From: Lunularia cruciata
Lineage: Eukaryota; Streptophyta; Marchantiopsida; Lunulariales; Lunulariaceae
Assembly (NCBI GenBank): GCA_948567375.1
Contig: OX419759.1
Location: forward strand, 42,633,493-42,697,492
Direction: 5' to 3'
DNA length: 64,000 nt
The translations under genes and the position numbers were made by a program. Within the stretch, counting starts at the first letter, position 1; each line of letters starts with the position of its first letter. Shown in pieces: positions 38,619-53,717 of the stretch. The notes beneath the pieces are model-generated. The model was not told the origin of the DNA and did not search any database. It saw only the letters and a list, made by a program, of their open reading frames with translations.

Positions 38619-40103
38619 ATAGTTCTTAACACAAAGACTCAGTTTTGAGGAGGTTGGTGAAGCTCTTGGACATACCTTCCTGCGTCAAAAGGTGTAGACT
38701 GTACGCATAGGGTTGTGGCCGATGTGATTGCCAGACATATTCTGCTTTCTCAGTCTCCATTCCAGCGATAAATAGTCGGACATGCTGCTGGAAATCACAT
38801 TATTCAATAGATCACCGGAGCTACAGGAGCATTTTTACTGATTAGGCTGTGGGGATTGGAGTCCAGATGTGGAAGGTAAAGCCTTGGGGAAGGGAGGAGG
38901 CTCCCAGAACTGAGGAGATAATGATCGAAGTGGGCTCTCACGGACAGAATCAGCGACCTCCTCATTAGACTCTTCTACAATTTTGTTCATCTTGATTTTT
39001 CCACTTACTTGAGAATCTAGTTCCAGGTTCCGAGCACGAAGGACTTAGCCATATTTGTACATGCTTTTTCGTGCTATATATTTGTAACCTTTAGTAGGCT
39101 ACTGGAACAAACTATGTACCGTTGCAGATTACACTGCACGGCTTGAAGTCATAGAGCAGGCAGTTCCCGACAGAATGAACTGTCCACAGAGTCCACAAAG
39201 GAATTCTCATTCACAAATTTAGGACCAGGTGCCAAGTGTTCAAAAGTTGGTGAGCATTTGCTCACATGAGTCCCCGCATCTCCGTCCGTCGTCACACTGC
39301 CCACTGGAAAGTTAGTTTCCCTGCCAGTTAAGACTCAAGGATTCCTAGCATCTTGTTACTCTCTGTAAACGGCATTTCGACTTGAAACCGTGCCGGACAT
39401 TTGGGCTGTCAATGGCCGAAAAATTTGGAATGCTTCGTGATACTCACATCGGAGTTCCAACTGTGTACTTGCAATTGGAGTGCATGATCGAGTCAAATTA
39501 AAAGAATTCGATCTTGAGAAAACGAAAATCTTTCATCCTAGAAGTCCGCAATTTTGTCCGAGTATATTCGTGGATTGTTGCATATCCTTGTCCACCACTC
39601 TTCGCTCTAATTTTGGTTTCTCCCATTTTTGGTATCTTACGATTGTTCAGGTGTCTTCAGACTGCCCCAGTTCCAACTCGAGCATCAATCACAATTGGCC
39701 TGGTCCTCGGGGAACGTATTGTAGTAACGGGAGCTTTAGATGTCGTAACGTCTAGTGTCGCAGACCACTACCAAGAGGTCACCAATGAATCCAAACACAC
39801 GCCTTAAGTCAACCTTGTACTCGGCGTGCCCATCTCAAGCAGTTTCTTGGAATGTTCAGGATTCCACGATGTACGCATCTTGGAAGGGTATATCTGCGAT
39901 TACAGGCGACAGTTGGTACCTTCAGACAAGGATAGGTATTTTGACACTGTCTAGGAGTTCACATCGTACCAACTCAGACGTTCGAGCAACTGGTGCACGG
40001 ATCCTGAAAAAGAATTTCCTGAAAGTGCGGATCAGGTAACATTACCAGATTTTGGCAAAAACTAACTCTTTACATTATTCGTATCATGAATCAAGTAATA
40101 CTT
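38619..40103. other. Convergent intergenic region (3' untranslated regions)
   Basis: This lies between the 3' ends of the SAP-domain gene (+) and the SpoU gene (-), so it should hold both 3' untranslated regions. Open frames at 39,480-40,039 (+) have no recognised domain. No further gene is seen. Confidence 0.5.
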
Positions 40104-42083
40104 TTAGCTTTCTCTACTGACTGCCTGTCTATGAGGCATAATCAACTCATGGAGCAAAATTCCTGCTGCTACGCTAACATTGAGACTATCTACAGCCATG
40201 GGACCTGAACCTAAGTTTATCTCAGCACCAGTTCTTAGTCCCTGTTCCTCATCTTCTCCCTCTTCATATTCCTCATCTTCATCGTCCACTTCATCTTCAT
40301 CCGCAGGCGTGTCAAAAACATAATTGTTCTTTGTCCTGACGATATTGGACTTCCCTTCAATGGATACTAACTCGTCACAACTTCTCTTCACCATTGTTCT
40401 CATTCCCCTACCCTCGTTTCCTAGAACTAAAATTGTGGCGATTCCCCGAGGGAGGTCTCGCACTGGAACTGAACTGGGCTCCGATGAACCACCAAGGACA
40501 CGCCATCCTTTCTCCCTTGATCTGTCAAGAAATTTAATCATGCTCCTGCAGTACTGCACATCCATGACCTCTAAAGCCCCAGCGCTTGCCTTGCTCACCA
40601 CTCCACTCAGAGGTGCGGAGTTCTTTGCGCACACTACCACCCCATCTGCTCCCAGGAAGTAAGCAGACCTTAAAACAGCGCCGAAGTTCTGTGGATCGGT
40701 GATCTCATCCAGGGCAACCCAGACAGGAGCTCTATCTCCATCATAAGTGGGAGCCTCAAGCGTATCAATTGGTACCAATTCTAGTGGCGAAGCATCTAAG
40801 ACAAGACCTTGATGGGGCCTATTGTCCACTAGCATGTTCAGGTCGTGCTTTGAGGCCTCTCTAACTGTCACCCCCAAGGCTTTTGCTTTGTTTTGTATCC
40901 ATAGGACAGCTTGTTTATCCTTCCTCTTTCCAGTCATAAGGTTTTGACCTAAATTTTCTTGCATGTGTAATGTATAGAAAGTTCGCCGACAAGCTTGCAG
41001 AGCACTAACAATTGGGGCAACTCCATACACAGCTTGCCCTTCCACATCTAAGGCCGGAGTGGGCTCCCTTGCCCGCCAGCGCCAATCATCTCTATCACCA
41101 AATCTGTCCTCCTGCCTGTCGCCTCCTTCGTTCCACCGATTCTCCCCACCGCCAGGTATAGCTCCTCTGTCATATCCTACTCCCCTACTCATTGATTCTA
41201 CATTTCGTGAACCGGACCTGTAATCGCTTTTCTCGTCTCTGGGAAGAGATCGACTTGGAGATCTTTCCCACTGCTTTTCCCTTCCACCACTTCCTCTATC
41301 AAACCCCGGATTCCTTGCAGAACTGTTGCGCTCTCGGAAAGAAATTGGCCTCCTGCTGGAAGTTCCAGATCTGTCCCTGAATGATTCTGAGCTGGACGAA
41401 ACACTTTCCCGCCTAGGTGCTTCACCTCCCCAGCGATCCCCGGTAGCGGATCTGCTCCGCGAATTACTGAATCCATCAGCGTCGCGTTCCCGATTCTCTT
41501 GACGATACGTGCTTTGGTTTTTAGATTGCCAGTCATCTTCCTTCGCTTTATTAGGCACAATCCTCGTCCTACGCTCCTTATCACCACCACTGATTCTTTC
41601 ACTGTTGACATCGCTACTATCTCTCTCCCGTCTATTCTGACGGTAAGGAGCTTGGTCCTTAGTCTGCCAATCATCTTCTTTCGTCTTGTAAGATGCTATC
41701 TTTGTTCTACCCTCGTACTCACCACCTCTTTCGGAATTTGTGACTTTGGTCGCTCTATCTTCGAAATTACCAGCTCTGTCAATGCTCGTGGTTTTCTTCC
41801 CGTCGGAGAAGTACGTTTCCGCAGCCTTATCCCAACTTGTTGTCTCTCCATCCCGCCCCCCTCTCCTGTTTACCGCAGCTCGCGAGGAGAAAACTCTAGA
41901 GCTTTTCTCCGCCAAATGAAAGAATTTCTTTCGCTGGCTCAGAGGAGAAGTAGAATGGAAATTCAACCTAGGGTTCCCGATGAAATTGCTCTTTCCTTGT
42001 CCGTGACATCTTCGCAGACGCCCCACGATTGTGAAAGTGACGCTCGGCTGCAAGTAGAACTGACGACCCAAACCGAGTGACAT
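40104..42083 (-). CDS. SpoU/TrmH-family RNA 2'-O-methyltransferase, organelle-targeted
   Basis: A single exon of 659 residues from the ATG at 42083; an open extension to 42110 starts with TTG and is rejected. The basic, Ser-rich N-terminus (~1-70) looks like a plastid or mitochondrial transit peptide. Residues ~75-345 are a long Arg/Ser/Gly/Asp-rich disordered stretch with two copies of a ~46-residue unit (KTKEDDWQTKDQ and KAKEDDWQSKNQ). Residues ~350-440 match the SpoU substrate-binding domain (VYGVAPIVSAL…). The SPOUT knot follows: motif 1 NFGAVLRSA (~466), motif 2 LVLGNEGRGM (~552), motif 3 LNVSVAAGILLHEL (~634). An acidic insert (DEDEVDDEDEEYEEGEDEE) sits between motifs 2 and 3. The family methylates ribose in rRNA using AdoMet; MRM1-like 23S rRNA G2251-type activity is the closest guess. 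It is divergent from the ecdysoneless homologue. Confidence 0.9.
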   Translation of the reverse strand: MSLGLGRQFYLQPSVTFTIVGRLRRCHGQGKSNFIGNPRLNFHSTSPLSQRKKFFHLAEKSSRVFSSRAAVNRRGGRDGETTSWDKAAETYFSDGKKTTSIDRAGNFEDRATKVTNSERGGEYEGRTKIASYKTKEDDWQTKDQAPYRQNRRERDSSDVNSERISGGDKERRTRIVPNKAKEDDWQSKNQSTYRQENRERDADGFSNSRSRSATGDRWGGEAPRRESVSSSSESFRDRSGTSSRRPISFRERNSSARNPGFDRGSGGREKQWERSPSRSLPRDEKSDYRSGSRNVESMSRGVGYDRGAIPGGGENRWNEGGDRQEDRFGDRDDWRWRAREPTPALDVEGQAVYGVAPIVSALQACRRTFYTLHMQENLGQNLMTGKRKDKQAVLWIQNKAKALGVTVREASKHDLNMLVDNRPHQGLVLDASPLELVPIDTLEAPTYDGDRAPVWVALDEITDPQNFGAVLRSAYFLGADGVVVCAKNSAPLSGVVSKASAGALEVMDVQYCRSMIKFLDRSREKGWRVLGGSSEPSSVPVRDLPRGIATILVLGNEGRGMRTMVKRSCDELVSIEGKSNIVRTKNNYVFDTPADEDEVDDEDEEYEEGEDEEQGLRTGAEINLGSGPMAVDSLNVSVAAGILLHELIMPHRQAVSRES

Positions 42084-42641
42084 TGCAGCAGCACGAAAAT
42101 CACAGAGCAAGTCTCGAATTCAAACTACTGCAATAATCACTCTCTGAGCTCCGAAAGCTTGTGCACCTGCTGAAAATTCAACTCGTCCATATCTGGGTGT
42201 CTTTGCTCAATCACTTCTTGCTTTGAACAGCAAACGAATCAACCGCACTCAGCAGAATTGCACCACACCAGCTCTTTCCAGAGAGAGATTCCGAGAGGCC
42301 CTCTAGGGTAGTTGTAAATTCTGCCACTGCTCACGAGTCTTCAAATCCATGGATAGAATCTGCTCGGTCGTCAGCACCTTGCGGATAGACGGAATAGGAG
42401 GGTATAGGGTTTAGGAAAGGCGTCCGTCGGAGAACGAAAGCTCTTTCTGTCCGTCAAGCGTGAACCAAGACGGAGAAGACTACGGTACTTACTTACTAGT
42501 GGGTCTCCAATATAGCCCCCCGACGAGCACCCGTTGGATTCTATAAAACCTTGTATGGGTAATCCGTAAACGTTATATGGGCACTAGGACTGTGAACCTA
42601 CGGATATTATTTTGGTGAGATACGGGAAACTTGCCGGCAAA

Positions 42642-42893
42642 CTATAAGATATACATACACTGACGCGTGTATGTATGATCTGGCTTAGTCTCCTCGGCAT
42701 TTTTATCGGCACACTTCTCCCGGTTCGAGAAATCTGCAAACTTTGTCCGGATGCCGTTCACTTTGACGTGAACGGAGGGGTTCACATCTTCACTTCCGTA
42801 GACCTGCATAACTGTGCTTACGTAGTCCATGTCATACTGTGCAGTATAGGGTTCCGGGTAAGTGAAACCTACCGTACTGTGGTTCTGTTCCAT
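42642..42893 (-). CDS. Short open frame in the divergent promoter, unrecognised
   Basis: An 83-codon frame from ATG 42893 with even amino-acid composition (begins MEQNHSTVGFTYPEPY, ends in TRQCMYIL) and no recognised domain. It overlaps the inverted repeat at 42651-42676 at its 3' end. It could be an upstream small gene, an upstream ORF or N-terminal exon on the SpoU side, or chance. Confidence 0.22.
   Translation of the reverse strand: MEQNHSTVGFTYPEPYTAQYDMDYVSTVMQVYGSEDVNPSVHVKVNGIRTKFADFSNREKCADKNAEETKPDHTYTRQCMYIL
42651..42676. promoter_or_regulatory. 10-bp perfect inverted repeat in divergent promoter
   Basis: atacatacac (42651-42660), six-base spacer tgacgc, then gtgtatgtat (42667-42676). 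A palindrome this exact in a two-way promoter could be a protein-binding site; this is inference. Confidence 0.5.
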
Positions 42894-43200
42894 ACACTAC
42901 AGGACACAAGGTACCGAAGCGTTGGAACGGAGTTGTGTATTCTTCCGCGCTGAAATGTGGCGGTCGATCACGTCGATCGGAAATAGAAGAACAAATCGAT
43001 CAGAAATAGAAGAACTTCGTTTACTTGCACGAGAAGTTTGAACAAGTCGTGAGTGGAGCAGGTTTGCAAATTTGAGGAAGCAGTTGTAATTCCTTAGGCG
43101 CTGGAAATAAGATTTTCTCTGTGCTTTTGAGAAATTGTAGAATGGCGGGATGATAGTGAAGAATTGAGTCGATTAGCGATTGTGATTTCTGATAGTGAGC

Positions 43201-46439
<3,239 letters not shown>

Positions 46440-48834
46440 ATAATGCTGTTATTATATGCTCCGTGTCTACATTTGTTGCTTGTGGCATATGCCGTCTTAA
46501 TTATGAAATGTCCTGAAAAAATTGATTAGTGTTATTAACGAGACTACCCGAGTTATCAGTCTTTAAGTTCTGGGTACTACTACTGGAATTCAACCAACGC
46601 TGAGAATGAAACTCTATCAGCATTGAGAGTGAGACCATGAAAGGACGTGGCCCGAAGTTGTGAGAGCTGAATGCACTCGATCACTGCGGTTTCTTGCTTT
46701 AGTGCGGGAAGTAGTGCAGAGCACGAGCAACACACGGGTAAGAACTACTGACACCGCATTAGGAAGGTACTCTTTAAATCTCTGGAAAGTCGAGCACATG
46801 CAGTTCTAGCCACTAGAGAAGCCACACTGAGAGACTAAATGTTGATCAGTTTGTAATTGTGTTACTTTGGCCCTGCAGACCTACTTTCAAAGAAACTGTA
46901 TTTTGGGAGGGTTCCATACCCCGAGGTCAAGTTTATGTGTACGACAGCTGCAGCGAGGACGATGCCTAATGGGTATTGACAGGTTGAAACATACACAGCG
47001 ATCAATGACCACCTCAAATATCTAGAAGAAGCTCGACCCTGCTTTTAGCCCAAGTTTCTGTCGTGCAACCTTCAAGAGATACTTTACTGCTTTGTTCCTT
47101 TGTATGAACGCATTGGAATCTGAAAACCCTTGTGTTATAGGTGTCATTCCGGTGTTTTAAAAGTGCCTACTGAAGGCGGGATCTCTTAACCCGAGTTCAC
47201 CTGCAGGCTGTCAATTACAGTGATTCGGCAGCTATGAAGTGGCATCGCACATGTTTATGTTATTTTATCTGCTGAGAGTATGTGAGAAAAGAATGTTATA
47301 CTCACTCTCGTGCTCGCGCAAACATTCGCCCGACATGTTTGCACGACATTCTTCAAGGCAGGCAACATCGGAGTCTAGAGTAGAGAGTGCAAACGCCGCA
47401 TTGTTACAGATATAAAGTCTCCATCTAGTATACATTTAAGCCGATTATTAGATGAACTACTCCCAGATTATATTCCCTCCCAAGTCAAGTGTGTTTAATT
47501 CCTGCCCATGGAATTAGCCGGGACGAAAACTACAACCAACTGTATGGAACTATGTATGCTCCAGGAACTGCAGCAAGTGAGACGTTCTTTCCCCAGGAAA
47601 TCGCATAAGCTGATGAACTCTTTCAGGTGCATTTCGGCCGCGGTCCACGATCTCGTCAGCCAGGTGGTGAGTCGGTGAATGAGCAGGTAATATCTCAGAA
47701 CGGTAGAGTATATTCCTGCTGAAAGCGAGGCAGAGGTACAACACTACATCTAAACGTCTGATCATGAAAACTATCAGTCTCAATGGCTGATTTCATGGAG
47801 ATCTCCGTGAAGCTGACAAAGCTGCCGATTACTGAACCTGGTCATCTTGTGGATCTATTTCCGCAATTGAGACTATAGGTGGCGGACCCCAACTTCTCAA
47901 GCCTTTAAACCCACTGGATTTTGTGAACGACAATACTCCAGTTTCGAAACTGATTCCCAAACTTTACTTTGGATCAAATATGTACAAACTCCAGTCCGTG
48001 TAAGAATTGTTAACAGCTAAATACACATATGCAGTCGCCTCCAAACCTGAGTTACAGGCAGGAAGCAAACACCTCTATCCCTGCAGATAAAAGTTTTATT
48101 ACACTGCAGCTGAGACGGGAATTAGTCTGTAGTTCTCATGACCATCCCCTTTCGATTGAACTTGGAGAGGTCTGGGCCATCGCCATGACAGTATCTTTGG
48201 CGACAAGTGTTCACCTAAAAGTGTCACTGTACCTGACAAAGGAATTCGTGTTGACTTCTTCGTCCCACCTATTGAGAGCACCTATTGAGTCCCTATGATA
48301 TAAAGGGAAGCAGAAGCCTGATCGACATTCTGTCAGGTACCCAATGGTTGAAACCACAAGCCTTTTTCCTTTGATATAAATTGTAGACAAGAACAGAAGC
48401 CTGATCGATACTCTATGAAGTACCTTCACCGGGCCACTTCCCTCCTCATCAACTCTGAGTATGAGTATTCTGCCCTGTGGTTCCAGTTGGAAGTAAAAGC
48501 CTGTGAATCATGAAGTCTACCAGTATATACAGTTCATGACTCGCAGGCTCTCATTGAAATAGCATACATAAACCTGACTCTCGCTGCAGGTACTAGAACT
48601 TCCATAGAATCTCCTCACCTACTTCAGGAAGAATTTCCTGAATCTTCTCGTTAACTCCGAGTATTTGGCAGCACGTGACTGGAACTCCCTCAGACCTCCT
48701 AAGGGAGCACTGTGGAAAGTACGGCTTGCTTCATAGGGCGCTTTACCTCACAGTAAAGTGTATTCACCTGTACATTGACTGGAAACGCCTTTACTCTCTG
48801 CAATCTGTGAATGAAAATATCCACAAGTTCCCCA
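46440..48834. other. Convergent intergenic region, unassigned
   Basis: This holds the 3' untranslated regions of the ecdysoneless homologue (+) and the ZIP gene (-). Short frames (46,617-48,429) have no recognised domain. The repeated phrase 'acagaagcctgatcga' with a 'atataaa' neighbour occurs twice near 48,310 and 48,390. No gene is supported. Confidence 0.45.
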
Positions 48835-50520
48835 TTAAACCCAAAAGGCAAGAGCAGACATGCTCAGCGCTCCTCCAAATAAAGCAAAGAATACCATGGT
48901 TCTCAACTTGGCATTGCTATGCATGCGCTCGCTGAGGATATCGGTAGCAATGAGATTCACGAGAGCCATGTGGATTAAGATCCCAGCAGAGGCGGCATCA
49001 AATAACCCTTCGACAACAAAAGCTCTTGGTGTGTTTGCTCCGTAGACTGAGGCCACAAAAATGCCGACTAGAATTCCAAATGGCGTGGTAATTGCAAAAG
49101 CTCCTGCTCTCAGTGAAGCAGATAGGATTTTGAAGCCAGCCTGCAATGTCGTCCGAAAAACTCCCCTTAGTTGGAGTTTCACCACGGCAACTGCCGTTAA
49201 TTGAGTGGAAACTATCAATGACACAAAGACAGATAGAGATTCTAACAGACAAAGAAGTGGGATACTCACTACCGAAATGCATCCACCGAGTGCGAAACCT
49301 TCGAAGAACTGGTGGAAACAAAGAGCAGCCATGAGTGGTTTTATGGTACATGGGTTTTCTGAAACTCCCAGAGAAATGCCAACAATGAATGAGTGTGCAA
49401 TGACTGCCACCTCCAGCACCTGTTCACATTACAATTTCAACCCATCAACACTTTCCCATCCTTCCACTCTTAAAAACCCGCTAACAATCTAGTTTCAAAG
49501 CACAAGATTTTGTTTCCCTAAGACAAATGGAGGCTGTCCCTGGGAAACACCTAAAAGCATTTGATAGCATAGAAAGGTTGATTTTTCTTGGCAAAACTAT
49601 AAGCATATCCAGCTACAATCAGTAGATCTTGTAAAAGTGACATGCCTCCACAATAAGGGAGTCCATTCAGCGTATGATTCTTATGTCTCCAATTGCTCTC
49701 ATCTTCACTGCATAGTTGAGGAGAATACTGTATAGACAAGCCTCTATCTCGACTGCATTCACTTATCACAAGTACATCAAGGATCTGCAATCTATACATA
49801 GCTGATCAACACTTTTACCTGGGAGATTACAATGTTGCGAATCTGTACATCTTTCAGCTGATCAACCCCGTTTCTAACATGGGCCGCAAGAACTTCTCTA
49901 CTGCCAGTCTGATTGATCTCCTTGTCTTCTGGTCCATCGCAGATATGGAGCGAACCTTGACATCCTCCTGATCGAGCATTGTTACCATTGGGGCAGTGGC
50001 CTTCTTCCTCCGGCCCTCCCAGTATTAAGATGGTAGAAACGTTACTTAGTAGTAATGTTTCGGACTCATTCAATAAATCAACAGGAGGCATGCTTTTCGG
50101 AATTTCTTTGTAATCCTTCACTTGATGAAGGCTATGTGAATTCTGATTCTCGTAATACTCCATGCTCAGCACTTCAGTTAGTAGAGTCATTAGGGCAGCG
50201 AACATCGCCACGAATCCAGCGAAGGGAAACTGGGACCATGGCCAATCTGGCAGACGGGAATTCGAGAGTACTGCTTGAGCATCTGGTAGAATGTGAACAA
50301 AACCTGTAGATAGGATAACTCCAGCAGCAAATGCCTTGGTGACTGCGAAGAAACTTCCATCTGATCTTAAGATTTTCAGTCGCCTACCCAGCAAAGGAAT
50401 AGCAACGCCCATTGAACCACTAAAGAAAACTAAAACAGTTGCGAATGTCTTCAGCTGTAAGGCAAGATTGGGATCAAAGCATCCCAGATGCAGTCCATTG
50501 TTGCTCGGTGAAATCCTCAT
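48835..50520 (-). CDS. ZIP-family zinc/iron (divalent metal) transporter
   Basis: Three exons join in frame to 385 residues: 50520-49819, 49419-49270, 49140-48835. Eight hydrophobic segments are expected, and most are visible. TM1-3 cover residues ~20-125 (FFSGSMGVAIPLLGRRL, AFAAGVILSTGFVHILPDA). TM4 HSFIVGISLGVSE and TM5 HQFFEGFALGG carry the paired histidine/glutamate metal-binding residues. TM6-8 include TTPFGILVGIFV and SAGILIHMALVNL, with the C-terminus AFWV. The variable loop between TM3 and TM4 (~130-225) is not His-rich as in many IRT/ZIP proteins but has Cys residues (HCPNGNNARSGGC). It imports zinc, iron or related ions across plasma or internal membranes; the substrate cannot be told. 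Confidence 0.92.
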
Positions 50521-53500
50521 AATTTGGTTCCTGAGAATACAATTCAGTTCCTGGCGTTTTCGTGTTTTCTATTCAGTCTTAAATGTCAATCCCTTTGAAC
50601 AGGCAGAGCGCAACGATGGGAGAAATCCTGAAGAGAGTAAACATAGAAACAATTGTTACATGATATTAGAACAATGTGATAAAATAGTTGAATGGATTTA
50701 TCATGGAGTTTGCCTCGGACAATTTGCGTGGGGTTTGCCTCCGGACAATTCGCAGCAATGACTAAATTCAGGATAATATCACTCTTGGCAACTACGCATC
50801 TGTGAAGAGACATCAGAGATAGCTTTTACGTGCTGCTGAGAACAGGTGCGTGAGTTGAAACTACCTACCAAGAATTCATCTCCCAAACACTTTAAAAAAT
50901 TGAACCAGACTTCTGTGAAATTGTCTTGCCTTCCCCGCATGATGCCACCCAGGGTACGACGAACTGTGACTATCTCCATCTGACCACGTTCAGGTACTCA
51001 GATACTCCTCGCCTGCGCCACACTTCTGTCCATTGACAAATGCTCTCACACCCCATTGCCCACTCTCCTTTTAGTCAGCAAATTGGAGTGGAGATTCATC
51101 AATTACAAGCAGAGAGTTGACCAACCCAAGCCTTCTGTTCACAAAGAACGTGGCACGGCTAGTTTAGTATCAAGAAACTCTCATACCAATCCAAATTCCG
51201 ATCTCGTAAACTTTCCGGACAATTAAAAACGAGAACTCATTTGTGGACGTGCAGCAAGATGCCGAAGGCGATACGCCATAGAAACTTCCTTGAGAAATTC
51301 GCTCAGGGAACTCTACACTCCTTCCATTCAGAGGACGCGATTCTACGCTAATTCACCCGATCAATCATAACCCGGAACGACAAACGACGCTCGACATATC
51401 TTAAGTTGTCTCGTGGCGTGTGCCTGGCACTACTCAGGAAGTCCACTTTCCCACGTAAAGGTCTGTCTTTACTGCTCATAATGACGACGAAAAATTGGTT
51501 CTTTGAGATGTGTCTTCACCGGCTGCAATTATAGTATGACCACCGTCACTGGGTTGCATAACTATAATCTTAATTTCGGGATCATGGGGACCTTGCTTCC
51601 GGTCCATTGGAACGTTGAATCAGTCCTTTTGGGGATTGATTAGGTGGACGGGTTATTGAATCAAATCTAAAATTGCGTGTTCATGCGTGGTTGTCGCTGT
51701 TGCTGAGGTAAACATTTGTACCAATCCAAATACATGTTTTGACGAATCAGTGAAGAGTAATGTGTTTGATGGAGACCACTGCTCTGCGAGGTGTTGAGTC
51801 TGGGCGAGGCCAAGAAACCTTCACGGGAACACACAAAGAGATGGGGACCCGAGCGACTACTCACTGAGACCCCATTCCCGTTCTGGATCTTAACTCGGAA
51901 GGGAACTCCAGCGGACCGTGTCGAGGCACTCTACTGGACATTCCCCTCCCTCTGAACTTCCCTGTCCAAGAGAAAGCTATCCAGGAGCAAACAGATACGT
52001 CTTGCCAAGACTCCACCATCGTTCCGTGTCACCTGATTACTGTTTCTTCTCTCTCATTCTCTCACGGAATCTATCGCTGTCAACAATTCCGATTTGCTGG
52101 GATTTCTGGAGACGAGAGACTCCTGTTTTCGTTCCCTCTCTCTCTCTCTCGTCCTCCTCGATCACTTGACGAGGACTGAGGCTCCAGAAAGGCAAGGAGT
52201 GCAATTTCTTGCTTCTCGTTACTAAATCCATTTACCAATATCAGAAGTATTGCATTAGCCATGGTATTCTTGCCCATCCTTTCGATGGGCAATACCTCAT
52301 GAACGCTACGATTATGGCAAATGATTCGGGAGTGCAAATGCTCGGAAATCCGCGTTTCGCAGCGGAAATCCGCTTTTCTCTATTCTACTGAAATATTCCG
52401 CAAAAAGTGCGGAATTCTGCTTTCAGTCATAGTCCACATTTAAATGCGTTTAACATTCATTTGTACCGAGTATTTGTACTCCCTAATAAGTACCGGTAGA
52501 TGAAACTGTTATTCCGCAGTCAGAAGGTATACAAGATGCTCAACTGGTGTATCAACATCATCTAAACCCATTTAACAAATCCGCATTTCAACGATTTGAA
52601 CTCCGCTTTTTAGTCTTCTAAAGCCGCAAAATTCCGCCTTCTGCCACTTTATATTCCGAGTATTTGTACTCCCTACAAATGATTATGCTAGAATCATAGA
52701 AATCGTCACTATAGAGACGAAACTACGTACTGTTAAGGTCAGATCAAAAGTCAACTGCTCTATGCTTTTAGGTTGTCTCAATAATATGTATAGACTCGAC
52801 GAGCATAGGCGTGATCAAACGTGGTAGCAGATGAACGAAAACTTCGCACCAACTCCACAAGAACCTTCGAGTTTGAGAAGGTTTCTCGATGTTCGTGTTT
52901 CTCATCATCCAAAAGAGGGAATGGTAGAAGATGAACAAGAACCTTAGAAACCTGAACACACAATCAACAGAAGAAGGAGAAGAAGCGAGTCAAACGCCAA
53001 CCCAAAGAAACCCCGATCGATGGCCATGAGAAATGGACAAAATAACTCTTGTATGTCGTAGTATGGTTAAGACATGAAGCTATGGTTTATCCGTGCCACA
53101 ATATTTGCCATTATTGTTTAGAACAAAGAGAATTTGCAGTGGGGTGAAATTGGGCTATGGACTTCCCAAGTGAATTGCCATATGTGTTCTGTCGTATCCA
53201 GAGCAAAAATTGGAATCTGGAAGCGATTTACTCAATCCGTTGGTGAATGAGCTATGTGCAATTAATTCTGGGTACTTACTTTCTCATTGAATCCAAGCAC
53301 TGGATTCCCTCCGTCTCGGTAATCGATGGAATCAGCTTGTTTGAGGTGAAAGGGGGTTACAAGATATTAATAGAATATGAATTCGTGAATCTCAAGCTCT
53401 TTCAAGGTCTTGTCAAGTGGGCCCACGCGGGTCTTCAAGTGTGGCAGAATTCCCGAAATACAGGAGCGGTGGGTGCCACGGGTGACGAGTTGCTCATGTC

Positions 53501-53717
53501 GAGTTTCTTGCTTATTCGGTGAACTAGCTAGGGAATTTGTTGAATTCAGAGAATGTGAATCTGGAATTTGTATCTTATCTCAAGGAGAGAGAAGGCAGAA
53601 GGAAGTGAATCTGTTAGCCCCACGGATTTGGGAGGAGGGGCTACAATCAAGGATTGGAGACAATCCTTGCTTACGGGACAAAGGAGCCTTTAGATTTGAT
53701 CACGGAAGGGTGTAGAG
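50521..53717. other. Intergenic region with promoters and short repeats
   Basis: The left part is the upstream region of the ZIP gene, and the right part leads into the hydratase gene. Open frames have no recognised domain. A block of AT-rich repeats with 'attccgc' words lies at 52,340-52,690. A short imperfect internal repeat ('gatgaac.a.aac.t') lies at 52,820-52,950. No RNA gene is seen. Confidence 0.45.
52340..52690. repeat. Duplicated 'ccgc'-rich block
   Basis: The 19-bp word ccgagtatttgtactccct occurs exactly at 52466 and 52656 (190 bp apart). Each is preceded by several 'attccgc', 'aaatccgc' and 'ctccgcttt' words. It looks like a decayed tandem duplication, perhaps a transposon end. 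Confidence 0.7.

Larger units (their letters stand above)
42084..43200. promoter_or_regulatory. Shared divergent promoter region (SpoU gene / ecdysoneless homologue)
   Basis: The two start codons lie 1.1 kb apart in head-to-head orientation, so promoters and both leaders must fit here. A 'ctataaaacc' TATA-like site is at ~42541. A perfect 10-bp inverted repeat is at 42651-42676. Expression control cannot be read further. Confidence 0.6.

Noticed and set aside
41499-42080. 193-codon plus-strand open frame opposite the SpoU gene
   Set aside because: It is the antisense shadow of the low-complexity N-terminal coding region.
42084-42110. N-terminal extension of the SpoU protein to 42110
   Set aside because: The extension begins with TTG. 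The ATG at 42083 gives a normal transit-peptide start.
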